Virus record (IMG/VR): IMGVR_UViG_3300035698_003857
Span: 1-22,031 of that record
Reading direction: 5' to 3' (one strand)
From: a virus
DNA: 22,031 nt
Within the stretch, counting starts at the first letter, position 1; every line of letters begins with the position of its first letter. Below, one piece after another: positions 16,612 through 22,031 of the stretch. The notes below the pieces were generated by a model, which saw only the letters and a list, made by a program, of their open reading frames with translations, searched no databases and was not told the DNA's origin. A program made the position numbers and the translations under genes.

Positions 16612-17774
16612 TAGTAACCTTTCATAATCTTTTCTTTAGTAATTAATTCTGTTTCCGTAAAGTCTAATGATAAAGTTGCTGATACTGGCATTGAACCCAC
16701 CGAATCTTTTTTAAAGGTAGTCCAAACACCTTCAGAACCATTATATTTAACATTTATATTTGTTAAAACACAAGTTGAAATTTTATTAATTCTTTTATTT
16801 TCTTTACCATTACCAAAAAAAGAAATGTCAAATGTAGATGGATAATGATAATATGCACCAGCTTTATCATCACCAATAATTTCAGGTGCAGAATGAAATT
16901 TAAATGAATGTATTATATTAGTAACCAAATTAACTTCATGTTGATTTTTTGGTAAAAATTTAAAATTAAAAGTAAAATTTCTTGGGTCTATACCAATAAA
17001 CATAAATTCGATATGCGGATTTCTTACTCTTTGACCTGATATACTTACAAAATCTTTAATTTTAAATGCATCTAATGTAATTGCATCAAGAAATCCCGCC
17101 ATAGTATCCATACCACCCAGGCCTATATTATCAATTTTATCACTAATATCTTCTCCATTTGTATATGATAATATAGTTGATACTAAATCAATACCTCTAC
17201 CTAAAAATTTAGTATCACCCCAAGAATTTTTATATTCTGTTTCTAATGATTCTGGCATATAAAGAACAATAGCTTCGGTTATTCGTTTTGTTCTATCCCG
17301 TAACTTTAAATTTTTAATTACCTTCGTAGTAACTTTACCAATAGCATTACCAGCCTTATTGACGCTTGTTTCCAAATCCTCAGATACTAATCCAACAGCA
17401 GTACCAATAGCTTTGGACATAAAACTAACTGTAGAACTTGCTCCGGTTGCAACATTCTCAGCCTGCTCTGTTGATAATCCTTGTTGCCCAGCACCACCAG
17501 CATCTTTAACTGATTGTGGATTTAATATACCACTATTATTAAGTCCTTTATAACTACCTTCAAATTTTGATTCGTATGTCTTATTAATATTAAACATTAT
17601 ATAATGACCTAATCCTGCATCTCCATCAACATTTTCTGGATATTGTGTTGATTTGAAATCATATTTATTTCCATCTAAAGATTGATAATCTTTTACTCTT
17701 GGTCCCCAGTCTGCTGTATAATTTTTATTTTTAAATGCATGTATATCATAAGGCATAATTATATCATAAGGCAT
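16611..17774 (-). CDS. gp48: Baseplate tail-tube cap gp48-like protein (387 aa)
   Basis: Probable protein that tops the hub and starts tube polymerisation. Characteristic segments are a 'LPxxYxxxW' equivalent (IVLYMPESLETEYKNSWGDT, about residues 190-210), NPHIEFMFIGIDPRNFTFNFKFLP (read in part as DPRNFTFNFKF), HEVNLVTNIIHSFKFHSAPE and DISFFGNGKEN, which together form the tube-like fold shared by gp48 and tube proteins. The length is near T4 gp48 (364). The N-terminal codons are duplicated: MPYDII then MPYDIH. I chose the first ATG because AGGAA lies nine bases before it, while the second (17756) has none. The gene is the first of the leftward unit, 40 bases behind an exact TATAAATA. Confidence 0.83.
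   Translation of the reverse strand: MPYDIIMPYDIHAFKNKNYTADWGPRVKDYQSLDGNKYDFKSTQYPENVDGDAGLGHYIMFNINKTYESKFEGSYKGLNNSGILNPQSVKDAGGAGQQGLSTEQAENVATGASSTVSFMSKAIGTAVGLVSEDLETSVNKAGNAIGKVTTKVIKNLKLRDRTKRITEAIVLYMPESLETEYKNSWGDTKFLGRGIDLVSTILSYTNGEDISDKIDNIGLGGMDTMAGFLDAITLDAFKIKDFVSISGQRVRNPHIEFMFIGIDPRNFTFNFKFLPKNQHEVNLVTNIIHSFKFHSAPEIIGDDKAGAYYHYPSTFDISFFGNGKENKRINKISTCVLTNINVKYNGSEGVWTTFKKDSVGSMPVSATLSLDFTETELITKEKIMKGY
17742..17774 (-). repeat. 18-bp tandem duplication at the gp48 start
   Basis: The first 15 bases of the gene, ATGCCTTATGATATA, are repeated exactly 18 bases later (17756-17742). This gives two in-frame ATG codons with the same first four residues. Only the first is near a ribosome binding site. 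Confidence 0.9.
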
Positions 17775-17786
17775 AAATAATATTCC

Positions 17787-17794
17787 TATAAATT
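17787..17794 (+). promoter_or_regulatory. Possible rightward late promoter, one mismatch
   Basis: TATAAATT differs from the T4 late octamer TATAAATA only in its last base. It points rightward, about 57 bases before the gp4 start, and is the only candidate for the rightward unit in this short divergent gap. AT-richness makes this a weak call on its own. Confidence 0.45.
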
Positions 17795-17814
17795 ATTTTT
17801 TATATATTCATATT

Positions 17815-17822
17815 TATTTATA
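17815..17822 (-). promoter_or_regulatory. Leftward T4-type late promoter element
   Basis: Exact TATAAATA on the minus strand, 40 bases ahead of the first gene of the leftward structural unit (gp48-like). T4-type late promoters consist of this octamer at about -10 with no -35 box and need the phage sigma factor gp55 with gp33 and gp45. Its place in the only divergent gap of the window supports it. Confidence 0.7.
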
Positions 17823-17835
17823 CTAAATAGAATAG

Positions 17836-17842
17836 AAGGAGA
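17836..17842 (+). promoter_or_regulatory. Strong ribosome binding site that sets a TTG start for gp4
   Basis: AAGGAGA is the best Shine-Dalgarno match among the gene starts examined here. It lies eight bases before a TTG codon at 17851. The next in-frame ATG (17896) would remove conserved residues and has no such site, so TTG is the likely start. Confidence 0.8.
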
Positions 17843-17850
17843 TTATAAAT

Positions 17851-18309
17851 TTGAGATATTCTGGAAAATATAGAATAATTAACCATAAAAAGTATATGGG
17901 TGATGTAAATAATATTATTTGGAGGTCATTATGGGAAAGAAAAGTTTGTAGATACCTTGATTTAACTAAAGCTGTTTTAAGGTGGAATAGCGAGGAAGTG
18001 ATAATACCCTACTTATCACCCATTGATAATAAATGGCATAGATATTTTGTTGATTTTTGTGTTGAAGTAAAAACAAAATCTGGTGATATTGTAAAATATT
18101 TGGTTGAAATAAAACCAAATGCTCAAAGATACGCTCCAAAAAAGAAAAAACGAACAACTAAGCGATATATCAATGAAATTAAAACTTATGGTATAAATTC
18201 AGCTAAATGGACTGCGGCTGAATTATGGTGTGAACAACATGGTTATAAATTTAAAATTTTTGATGAATATGATTTGGGTATAAAAAAGAGAAATAAAAAC
18301 AGACAATGA
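17851..18309 (+). CDS. gp4: Head-completion nuclease gp4 (152 aa)
   Basis: Head-completion protein of the T4 gp4 (gp50) family, needed to finish filled heads before tail joining. Residues 15-35 (YMGDVNNIIWRSLWERKVCRYLD) and the PD-(D/E)xK nuclease pattern are visible: E29, D68 in RYFVDF, and E86/K88 in YLVEIKP. A basic stretch PKKKKRTTKR follows at 96-105, then the conserved helix NSAKWTAAELWCEQHGYKF (about 116-134). The length matches T4 gp4 (150). Translation most likely begins at TTG behind AAGGAGA. The stop overlaps the next start (ATGA), so the two genes are coupled. It opens the rightward unit. Confidence 0.88.
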   Translation: MRYSGKYRIINHKKYMGDVNNIIWRSLWERKVCRYLDLTKAVLRWNSEEVIIPYLSPIDNKWHRYFVDFCVEVKTKSGDIVKYLVEIKPNAQRYAPKKKKRTTKRYINEIKTYGINSAKWTAAELWCEQHGYKFKIFDEYDLGIKKRNKNRQ

Positions 18310-18878
18310 AAAATACATATTCAGAATTAAATCCAAAAGAAATATTAAATTCTCCAATAGCCAGAAAATGGTTTAAAGATAATATATATAATCTTACACA
18401 TACAAATATAAAACGTGATTTATTTAAAAATTATAAAAATTTTACAGATAAATTCGAAATTGGTAGTATGTATATGTATATATATAATCCAGAAACAAAA
18501 AAACAATTACCATATTGGGATACTTTTCCATTAACTATAGTATTAAATTATGATAAAATTGGATTTCTTGGATTAAATCTCCATTATATTCCAATAAAAA
18601 TGAGAGAAACTTTAATTAATAATATGCTTACATTAGTTAATAATAACCAATATAATAAAACAACAAGGATGAAAGTATCATATAACATATTAAAATCATT
18701 CTCAAGGTTTAAATTTATGAGACCTTGTGTAAAAAAATATTATTATAGAAATATAAAATCAAAGATAATTAAAATTTCTCCATTTGATTGGACTTATTCT
18801 TTATATTTACCTACAGAAAAATTTATAGGAGCTCTAAAAGAAGAGGTTTGGGCAAATTCTAAGAAAAGGATAATATAA
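18306..18878 (+). CDS. Conserved T4-like virion protein, possible gp2 (DNA end protector)-like (190 aa)
   Basis: A basic protein with the conserved block GSMYMYIYNPETKKQLPYWD, then TFPLTIVL, then GFLGLNLHYIPIKMR (about residues 56-100), and a second block around residues 110-150 (YNKTTRMKVSYNILKS, FRPCVKKYYYR-like). Proteins with these blocks are widespread next to head and tail-completion genes of marine T4-like phages, and I recall some being labelled DNA end protector (gp2). In T4, genes 2 and 4 are neighbours, which supports that reading. I cannot confirm the match to T4 gp2 by sequence. The start overlaps the gp4 stop and only a weak AAGAGA precedes it, implying translational coupling. 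No membrane or enzyme motif is seen. Confidence 0.55.
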   Translation: MKNTYSELNPKEILNSPIARKWFKDNIYNLTHTNIKRDLFKNYKNFTDKFEIGSMYMYIYNPETKKQLPYWDTFPLTIVLNYDKIGFLGLNLHYIPIKMRETLINNMLTLVNNNQYNKTTRMKVSYNILKSFSRFKFMRPCVKKYYYRNIKSKIIKISPFDWTYSLYLPTEKFIGALKEEVWANSKKRII

Positions 18879-19592
18879 ATGTCAGAACTTTTGAAAAACC
18901 GGATAACAAACTTAAAAACATATGGTGTTGCAACACCTAATAAATTTATGGTTAATATATTTCCACCTTCGAATAGTTATTTTAACAAAAATAAATCCGA
19001 AAGGGTATCATTATCTTGTGTAACTTCTGGATTTCCGGGTAAAAGTTTTATTTCATCGGATAGAAATTACCGAGGACATAAACGAAAAATACCATATGGA
19101 AAAATATATGAGGATAATATTTCATTAACATTTATTGTAAATACTAATATGTTAGAAAAAATATTTTTTAATGCATGGCAAGATTTAATTGTTGATAATA
19201 TAAATCACGAATATAATTTTTATGATAATTATGTATCAAAAATTAATATATATCAATTAGATAAAATGTTAAATCCAATATATGGTATTACTTTATCAGA
19301 GGCATACCCAATCGCGGTTTCAAAATTAGATTTAGATGTTGCTTCTAATGATTCATATCATACATTAAGTGTTGAATTTGCATATTATGAATGGAAAGAA
19401 ATATTACATTCAGTAGCAACACCACCATTTTCAATAGAGGGATTCGAAAAAGAAGTGGTTGATATTATTACAGCCGGAAAAGATGAAATAAATAGTAGTA
19501 AGTTTAAAAAAGCAATAAATAAAATGAAAGCTATGAAAAGTAAATATGATGATGCATACAATAATGCATATCATAATTACACAGGTACATAG
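18879..19592 (+). CDS. gp54: Tail-tube-like protein, gp54 (tube initiator) candidate, C-terminus frameshifted (237 aa)
   Basis: The protein has the gp19/gp54 tube-like layout: 'TPNKFMVNIFPP' near residue 20, 'LSCVTSGFPGKSF' near 45, 'GHKRKIPYGKIYEDNISLTFIVNTN' (about 66-90, read in part), 'FFNAWQDLI' near 97, and 'EAYPIAVSKLDLDVASNDSYHTLSVEFAYYEW' (about 140-172, in part). T4 gp54 caps the hub and starts tube growth. A size of 237, larger than the tube protein gp19 (163) but smaller than gp54 (320), and a baseplate setting favour gp54 over gp19. AAGGATAA precedes the ATG, right after the previous stop. The reading frame is broken near its end by a 7-bp tandem duplication. Without it the protein would end 26 residues later. 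Confidence 0.65.
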   Translation: MSELLKNRITNLKTYGVATPNKFMVNIFPPSNSYFNKNKSERVSLSCVTSGFPGKSFISSDRNYRGHKRKIPYGKIYEDNISLTFIVNTNMLEKIFFNAWQDLIVDNINHEYNFYDNYVSKINIYQLDKMLNPIYGITLSEAYPIAVSKLDLDVASNDSYHTLSVEFAYYEWKEILHSVATPPFSIEGFEKEVVDIITAGKDEINSSKFKKAINKMKAMKSKYDDAYNNAYHNYTGT

Positions 19593-19598
19593 TACATA
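19585..19598 (+). repeat. 7-bp tandem duplication that shifts the gp54-like frame
   Basis: GTACATA occurs twice in a row. The duplication creates the TAG stop at 19590-19592. Taking out one copy joins the upstream frame to an open frame that runs to TAA at 19675-19677. Confidence 0.9.
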
Positions 19599-19677
19599 TA
19601 CAAGTCTTAAACGCAGGTATGCAAGTGGTGGTTTAGATGCATTTGGAACAATCGACATGATTGATAATAATATATAA
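19599..19677 (+). pseudogene. Detached C-terminal coding segment of the gp54-like gene
   Basis: In the +1 frame relative to the gp54-like gene, these bases read YTSLKRRYASGGLDAFGTI and a few more residues up to a TAA that lies seven bases from the ribosome binding site of gp26. The composition looks like coding rather than spacer DNA. It has no useful start of its own: upstream ATGs in this frame lack a ribosome binding site and give a methionine/isoleucine-rich nonsense run. It is best seen as the old end of the gp54-like protein. A programmed +1 shift or a sequencing/assembly error are alternatives. Confidence 0.55.
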
Positions 19678-19693
19678 TTTTGAAAGGAAAAAA

Positions 19694-20413
19694 ATGAGTA
19701 TACCAAAATTAAAAGTACCTATACATGAAGTAACATTACCATCTGGTCAAGCTATAAAATATAGACCATATGTTTTGGGTGAACAAAAAATATTATTAAT
19801 GGCTGCGGAAAGTCAAGATTCTAAAGAAATATTAAATGCCATTAAAACTGTAGTTGGTGTTTGTGTACAATCACCTAAATCATTTTCTGTTGAAAAACTA
19901 TCTGGCTTTGATTTAGAATATTTCCTTATGCAACTTAGAGCAAAAAGTGTTGGAGAATTTATAGAATTAACATTAAGATGTCCAGATTGTACATCAAAAA
20001 CAGATGTTAATATTAATATAGAGGAAGATATTAAAATTAAAACATCTAAAGACCACAAAAAGAAAATAAATATTGGTGGTGGTATTGGTGTTGTTATGAA
20101 TTATCCTACATTAGGCCTGTCACGTAAAGGTGTTGGTAAAATGTCTGAAATGAGTGTTATTGATGCTGATATATTTTTAGTTAAATCAACAATTAAATCC
20201 ATTTATGATAAAGATTCTGTACATCAAATAACAAAAAAAGATAATGAGGAATTAGATGAATTTATAAATTCATTATCAACAACACAATATGAAAAAATAA
20301 TAAACTTTTTCAAAACAGCACCTACAGTTATTTGTTCAAAAGAATGGAAATGCAGTAATTGTAAGAAAATGCATACTCTTGAATTGTCTGGATTAGAAGA
20401 TTTTTTTATCTAA
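19694..20413 (+). CDS. gp26: Baseplate/tail assembly protein gp26-like (239 aa)
   Basis: Matches the T4 baseplate hub assembly gp26 family. The N-terminus (PIHEVTLPSGQAIKYRPYVLGEQKILLMA, read in part) and 'LSGFDLEYFLMQLRAKSVGEFIELTLRCPDC' region are diagnostic. Two CxxC pairs, C96/C99 and C220/C223, suggest a zinc-binding site. The length exceeds T4 gp26 (208). I placed the start at the ATG 19694 because AAAGGAAA lies just before it; an upstream in-frame TTG at 19661 adds eleven unlikely residues. The last codons are GAT TTT TTT ATC TAA, which contain a correctly phased T_TTT_TTT slippery heptamer, so part of the ribosomes may continue into the -1 frame to give a 293-residue fusion with the gp51-like segment. 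Confidence 0.87.
   Translation: MSIPKLKVPIHEVTLPSGQAIKYRPYVLGEQKILLMAAESQDSKEILNAIKTVVGVCVQSPKSFSVEKLSGFDLEYFLMQLRAKSVGEFIELTLRCPDCTSKTDVNINIEEDIKIKTSKDHKKKINIGGGIGVVMNYPTLGLSRKGVGKMSEMSVIDADIFLVKSTIKSIYDKDSVHQITKKDNEELDEFINSLSTTQYEKIINFFKTAPTVICSKEWKCSNCKKMHTLELSGLEDFFI
20401..20407 (+). promoter_or_regulatory. Candidate -1 ribosomal frameshift site T_TTT_TTT
   Basis: Seven T residues are phased as X_XXY_YYZ with respect to the gp26 frame, two codons before its stop. A weak stem (AGCC at 20413-20416 with GGCT at 20433-20436) begins five bases downstream. A slip by -1 leads straight into an open frame with conserved-looking sequence. No stable pseudoknot is obvious by eye. Confidence 0.6.
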
Positions 20414-20574
20414 GCCTCTGTAATGAAACTTTGGCTAATTTATATCAAGTATTATATATATTAAAAAGTAAATCAAATTTTTCATTATTTGAACTCGAAA
20501 ACCTTATTCCGTGGGAATATGATGTGTATGCCCATATGTTCGCAAATACAATAAAAGAGAAAAACAATGGCTGA
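20407..20574 (+). CDS. gp51: gp51-like segment expressed by -1 frameshift from gp26 (55 codons)
   Basis: In the -1 frame after the heptamer the sequence reads YLSLCNETLANLYQVLYIL, then SKSNFSLFELENLIPWEYDV, then YAHMFANTIKEKNNG and TGA. The 'FSLFELENLIPWEYDVY' core resembles the small hub-assembly (gp51-like) proteins after gp26 in marine T4-like phages, and the short terminal domains of tail assembly chaperones. There is no ATG before residue 43 and the only early alternative, TTG at 20431, has no ribosome binding site. The frame is open upstream only back to 20383. The stop overlaps the next start (20567). Expression as an extension of gp26 is the simplest reading. Confidence 0.65.
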   Translation, partial: YLSLCNETLANLYQVLYILKSKSNFSLFELENLIPWEYDVYAHMFANTIKEKNNG

Positions 20575-22031
20575 TAAAAATCTTCTGACTATCATAAATG
20601 CATTAAAATTAAATACATCTAATAACCAACCGGTTGTAATTTCTGACAACAACATAGAAGTTATAACCAATCCTCAACCAAGAACTGAGGAACGTAGGCA
20701 TACTCTTGATAAACGGTTAGAACAATTCTTAAAAATCATTGCTCCTACAGTTAAAACTAATAAAAAACAAAAAATGTTACCTTTACCAGAGAAAAATGAT
20801 GAAAATAATAACCAATTAATAACTACAACTACACCATCAACAGCGATTGTTATTAGAAATCAAAATGATGATAATAGACAATTATCAAATACAACAAATA
20901 CAATTGCAAATACACCATCAACATTTATTAGAAAAGAAAATAATGATAAGGAATTAAAAAACTTTCATAAAGCTCTTATTTTTAGTTTAATAAAAATACA
21001 AAACTTATTAATTAATAATAATATTTTAAATAAACCAAAAAATGTTGAAAAACCATTTAATGAATTATTTGAAAAAAATGAAGAAAGTGATAAAAAGGAG
21101 TTTGGAGCAAAACAAAAAGAAAATGAAGAAAGTGATAAAAAGGAGTTTGGAGCAAAACAAAAAGAAAATGAAGAAAGTGATAAAAAGGAGTTTGGAGCAA
21201 AACAAAAAGAAAATGAAAAAGATGATAGATACACAGAAAAACAAGAACGAGAAGATTATGAAGAAAAAAAAGAAGGGTTGAGTGGAATAGGTGTATTTAG
21301 GAAAGTTAAAAGTATAGCTGGTAGTATAGCAACTGCACCAGCAAAAGCAGATGAAAGTATTAAAAATTTCCTTAAAAATACATTAGGGCCAGCAAACTTA
21401 ATGAAATATATTATATCACCTGTAATAACTGCTCTTTTAGTTACTGGTGGATTAGTAATATTAATTGGATTAATAACAATGCTTGTAAAAAAATTAATTT
21501 TTAATCCCTTTAAATCTTGGGCTGATAAATTTATAGCTAAACGAGATTCTATCAAAGATACTAAAGGCACTATAGATGAATCAAAGAACATGGAAACTGA
21601 TTTTAGAAAACAAGGAAAAGATATTAACTTCAATGTTAAATCATTTACAAATCAACTTAATAAAGCAAAATCAGATGAAGAAAAACAAAAACTTATTGAT
21701 GATTTAAAACCAGAAGAAAGAGAAATAGTTAGTGGATATGTAGGTTCAAGAAAACATGCATTAGATTCTGAAATAAAATTACATAAAATACGCCGTGGTG
21801 ATGTATCTAAAGTAAATCCCGGTCTACAACGACATTATACTGAAATAGATAAAATTAAAAATGCAGAATCAGAAAGCTTTAATAAAATATTAAAAATGAT
21901 ACCAGATTCAAAATTTGATAACATAAGTGAAAAGATTGAAAATGAAAAAGACCTTAATATAATTTATGGTGATGATGAACGAGGTTATCATCCAAAAGAA
22001 AAAACTTTTGGAGAACATGTTAATAATGAAC
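20567..22031 (+). CDS. Long structural protein, tape-measure candidate, cut by the window edge
   Basis: An open frame from ATG 20567 runs without a stop to the window end (488 codons seen). It starts MADKNLLTIINALKL. Residues about 70-130 are N/T-rich and low-complexity. Residues 171-215 are three perfect copies of a charged 15-residue unit (NEESDKKEFGAKQKE). One hydrophobic segment at about 285-308 (PVITALLVTGGLVILIGLI) looks membrane-spanning, and the rest is charged and helical. Position right after a frameshift-type chaperone pair, a hydrophobic segment in a long helical protein, and length variation by internal repeats are all typical of tape measure proteins; T4's is gp29, near 51. No sequence match to gp29 was recognised, so this is inference. 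AAAGAGA gives a weak ribosome binding site. Confidence 0.6.
   Translation, partial: MADKNLLTIINALKLNTSNNQPVVISDNNIEVITNPQPRTEERRHTLDKRLEQFLKIIAPTVKTNKKQKMLPLPEKNDENNNQLITTTTPSTAIVIRNQNDDNRQLSNTTNTIANTPSTFIRKENNDKELKNFHKALIFSLIKIQNLLINNNILNKPKNVEKPFNELFEKNEESDKKEFGAKQKENEESDKKEFGAKQKENEESDKKEFGAKQKENEKDDRYTEKQEREDYEEKKEGLSGIGVFRKVKSIAGSIATAPAKADESIKNFLKNTLGPANLMKYIISPVITALLVTGGLVILIGLITMLVKKLIFNPFKSWADKFIAKRDSIKDTKGTIDESKNMETDFRKQGKDINFNVKSFTNQLNKAKSDEEKQKLIDDLKPEEREIVSGYVGSRKHALDSEIKLHKIRRGDVSKVNPGLQRHYTEIDKIKNAESESFNKILKMIPDSKFDNISEKIENEKDLNIIYGDDERGYHPKEKTFGEHVNNE
21077..21211 (+). repeat. Three perfect 45-bp tandem repeats
   Basis: Units start at 21077, 21122 and 21167 and are identical, each coding for NEESDKKEFGAKQKE. 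A partial fourth unit (AATGAAAAAGAT) follows. The unit length is a multiple of three, so copy number can change without loss of frame. Confidence 0.97.

Noticed and set aside
19593-19693. Gap before gp26 considered as a promoter or terminator region
   Set aside because: No TATAAATA-like octamer and no hairpin with a T run were seen. The detached coding frame explains most of it better.
20423-20464. ATG mini-frame (about 13 codons) after gp26 as an independent gp51 start
   Set aside because: It is in a different frame from the conserved-looking gp51-like segment and stops at once.
21077-21211. Repeats considered as CRISPR or origin iterons
   Set aside because: The copies are directly adjacent without spacers, in frame, and inside a long open coding region.

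Overview
The window is a very AT-rich (well under one third G+C by eye), tightly packed block of virion genes from a T4-like contractile-tailed phage. The gene set (gp4, gp5, PAAR tip, gp6, gp8, gp25, gp26, gp48, gp53 and a DUF4815 giant protein) and the non-enterobacterial domain layout resemble the marine T4-like phages of cyanobacteria and SAR11-type bacteria. The host cannot be read from the sequence. No RNA genes, integrase, transposon or CRISPR array were seen, and no stretch over 300 bases lacks a gene.

Layout: two divergent transcription units meet at about 17775-17850. This small gap holds an exact T4-type late promoter element (TATAAATA) facing left and a one-mismatch copy facing right. 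The leftward unit (17774 down to 1) codes for, in order: gp48-like tube cap, gp53 wedge, gp27-like hub, a P-loop kinase-like protein, gp5-like spike without lysozyme, PAAR tip, gp25, gp6, a gp7-like wedge candidate, gp8, a DUF4815 protein, its apparent split-off C-terminal partner, a 59-residue coiled-coil protein, two small repeat-bearing fibre-type proteins, and the first codons of another gene. A second TATAAATA cluster lies before gp8. The rightward unit (17851 to the end) codes for gp4 head-completion nuclease, a conserved protein that may correspond to gp2, a gp54/gp19-like tube-initiator candidate, a gp26-like protein, a gp51-like tail segment in the -1 frame, and a long partial protein that may be the tape measure.

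Together the genes would build the hub, spike, wedges, outer baseplate and tube start of the tail, and finish the head. In T4 the 53-5-6-7-8 and 25-26-51-27-29-48-54 groups are separate; here they are merged into one locus.

The most interesting points are: (1) a perfectly phased T_TTT_TTT slippery heptamer two codons before the gp26 stop, leading in the -1 frame into a gp51-like segment that has no credible start of its own, immediately upstream of a tape-measure-like gene; this is the lambda G/GT arrangement in a T4-like baseplate locus; (2) a 7-bp tandem duplication that appears to have frameshifted the end of the gp54-like gene; (3) the DUF4815 protein split into two genes; (4) a zeta-toxin/PNK-like P-loop protein between two hub genes; (5) a general habit of short tandem duplications (7, 15, 44 and 45 bp).
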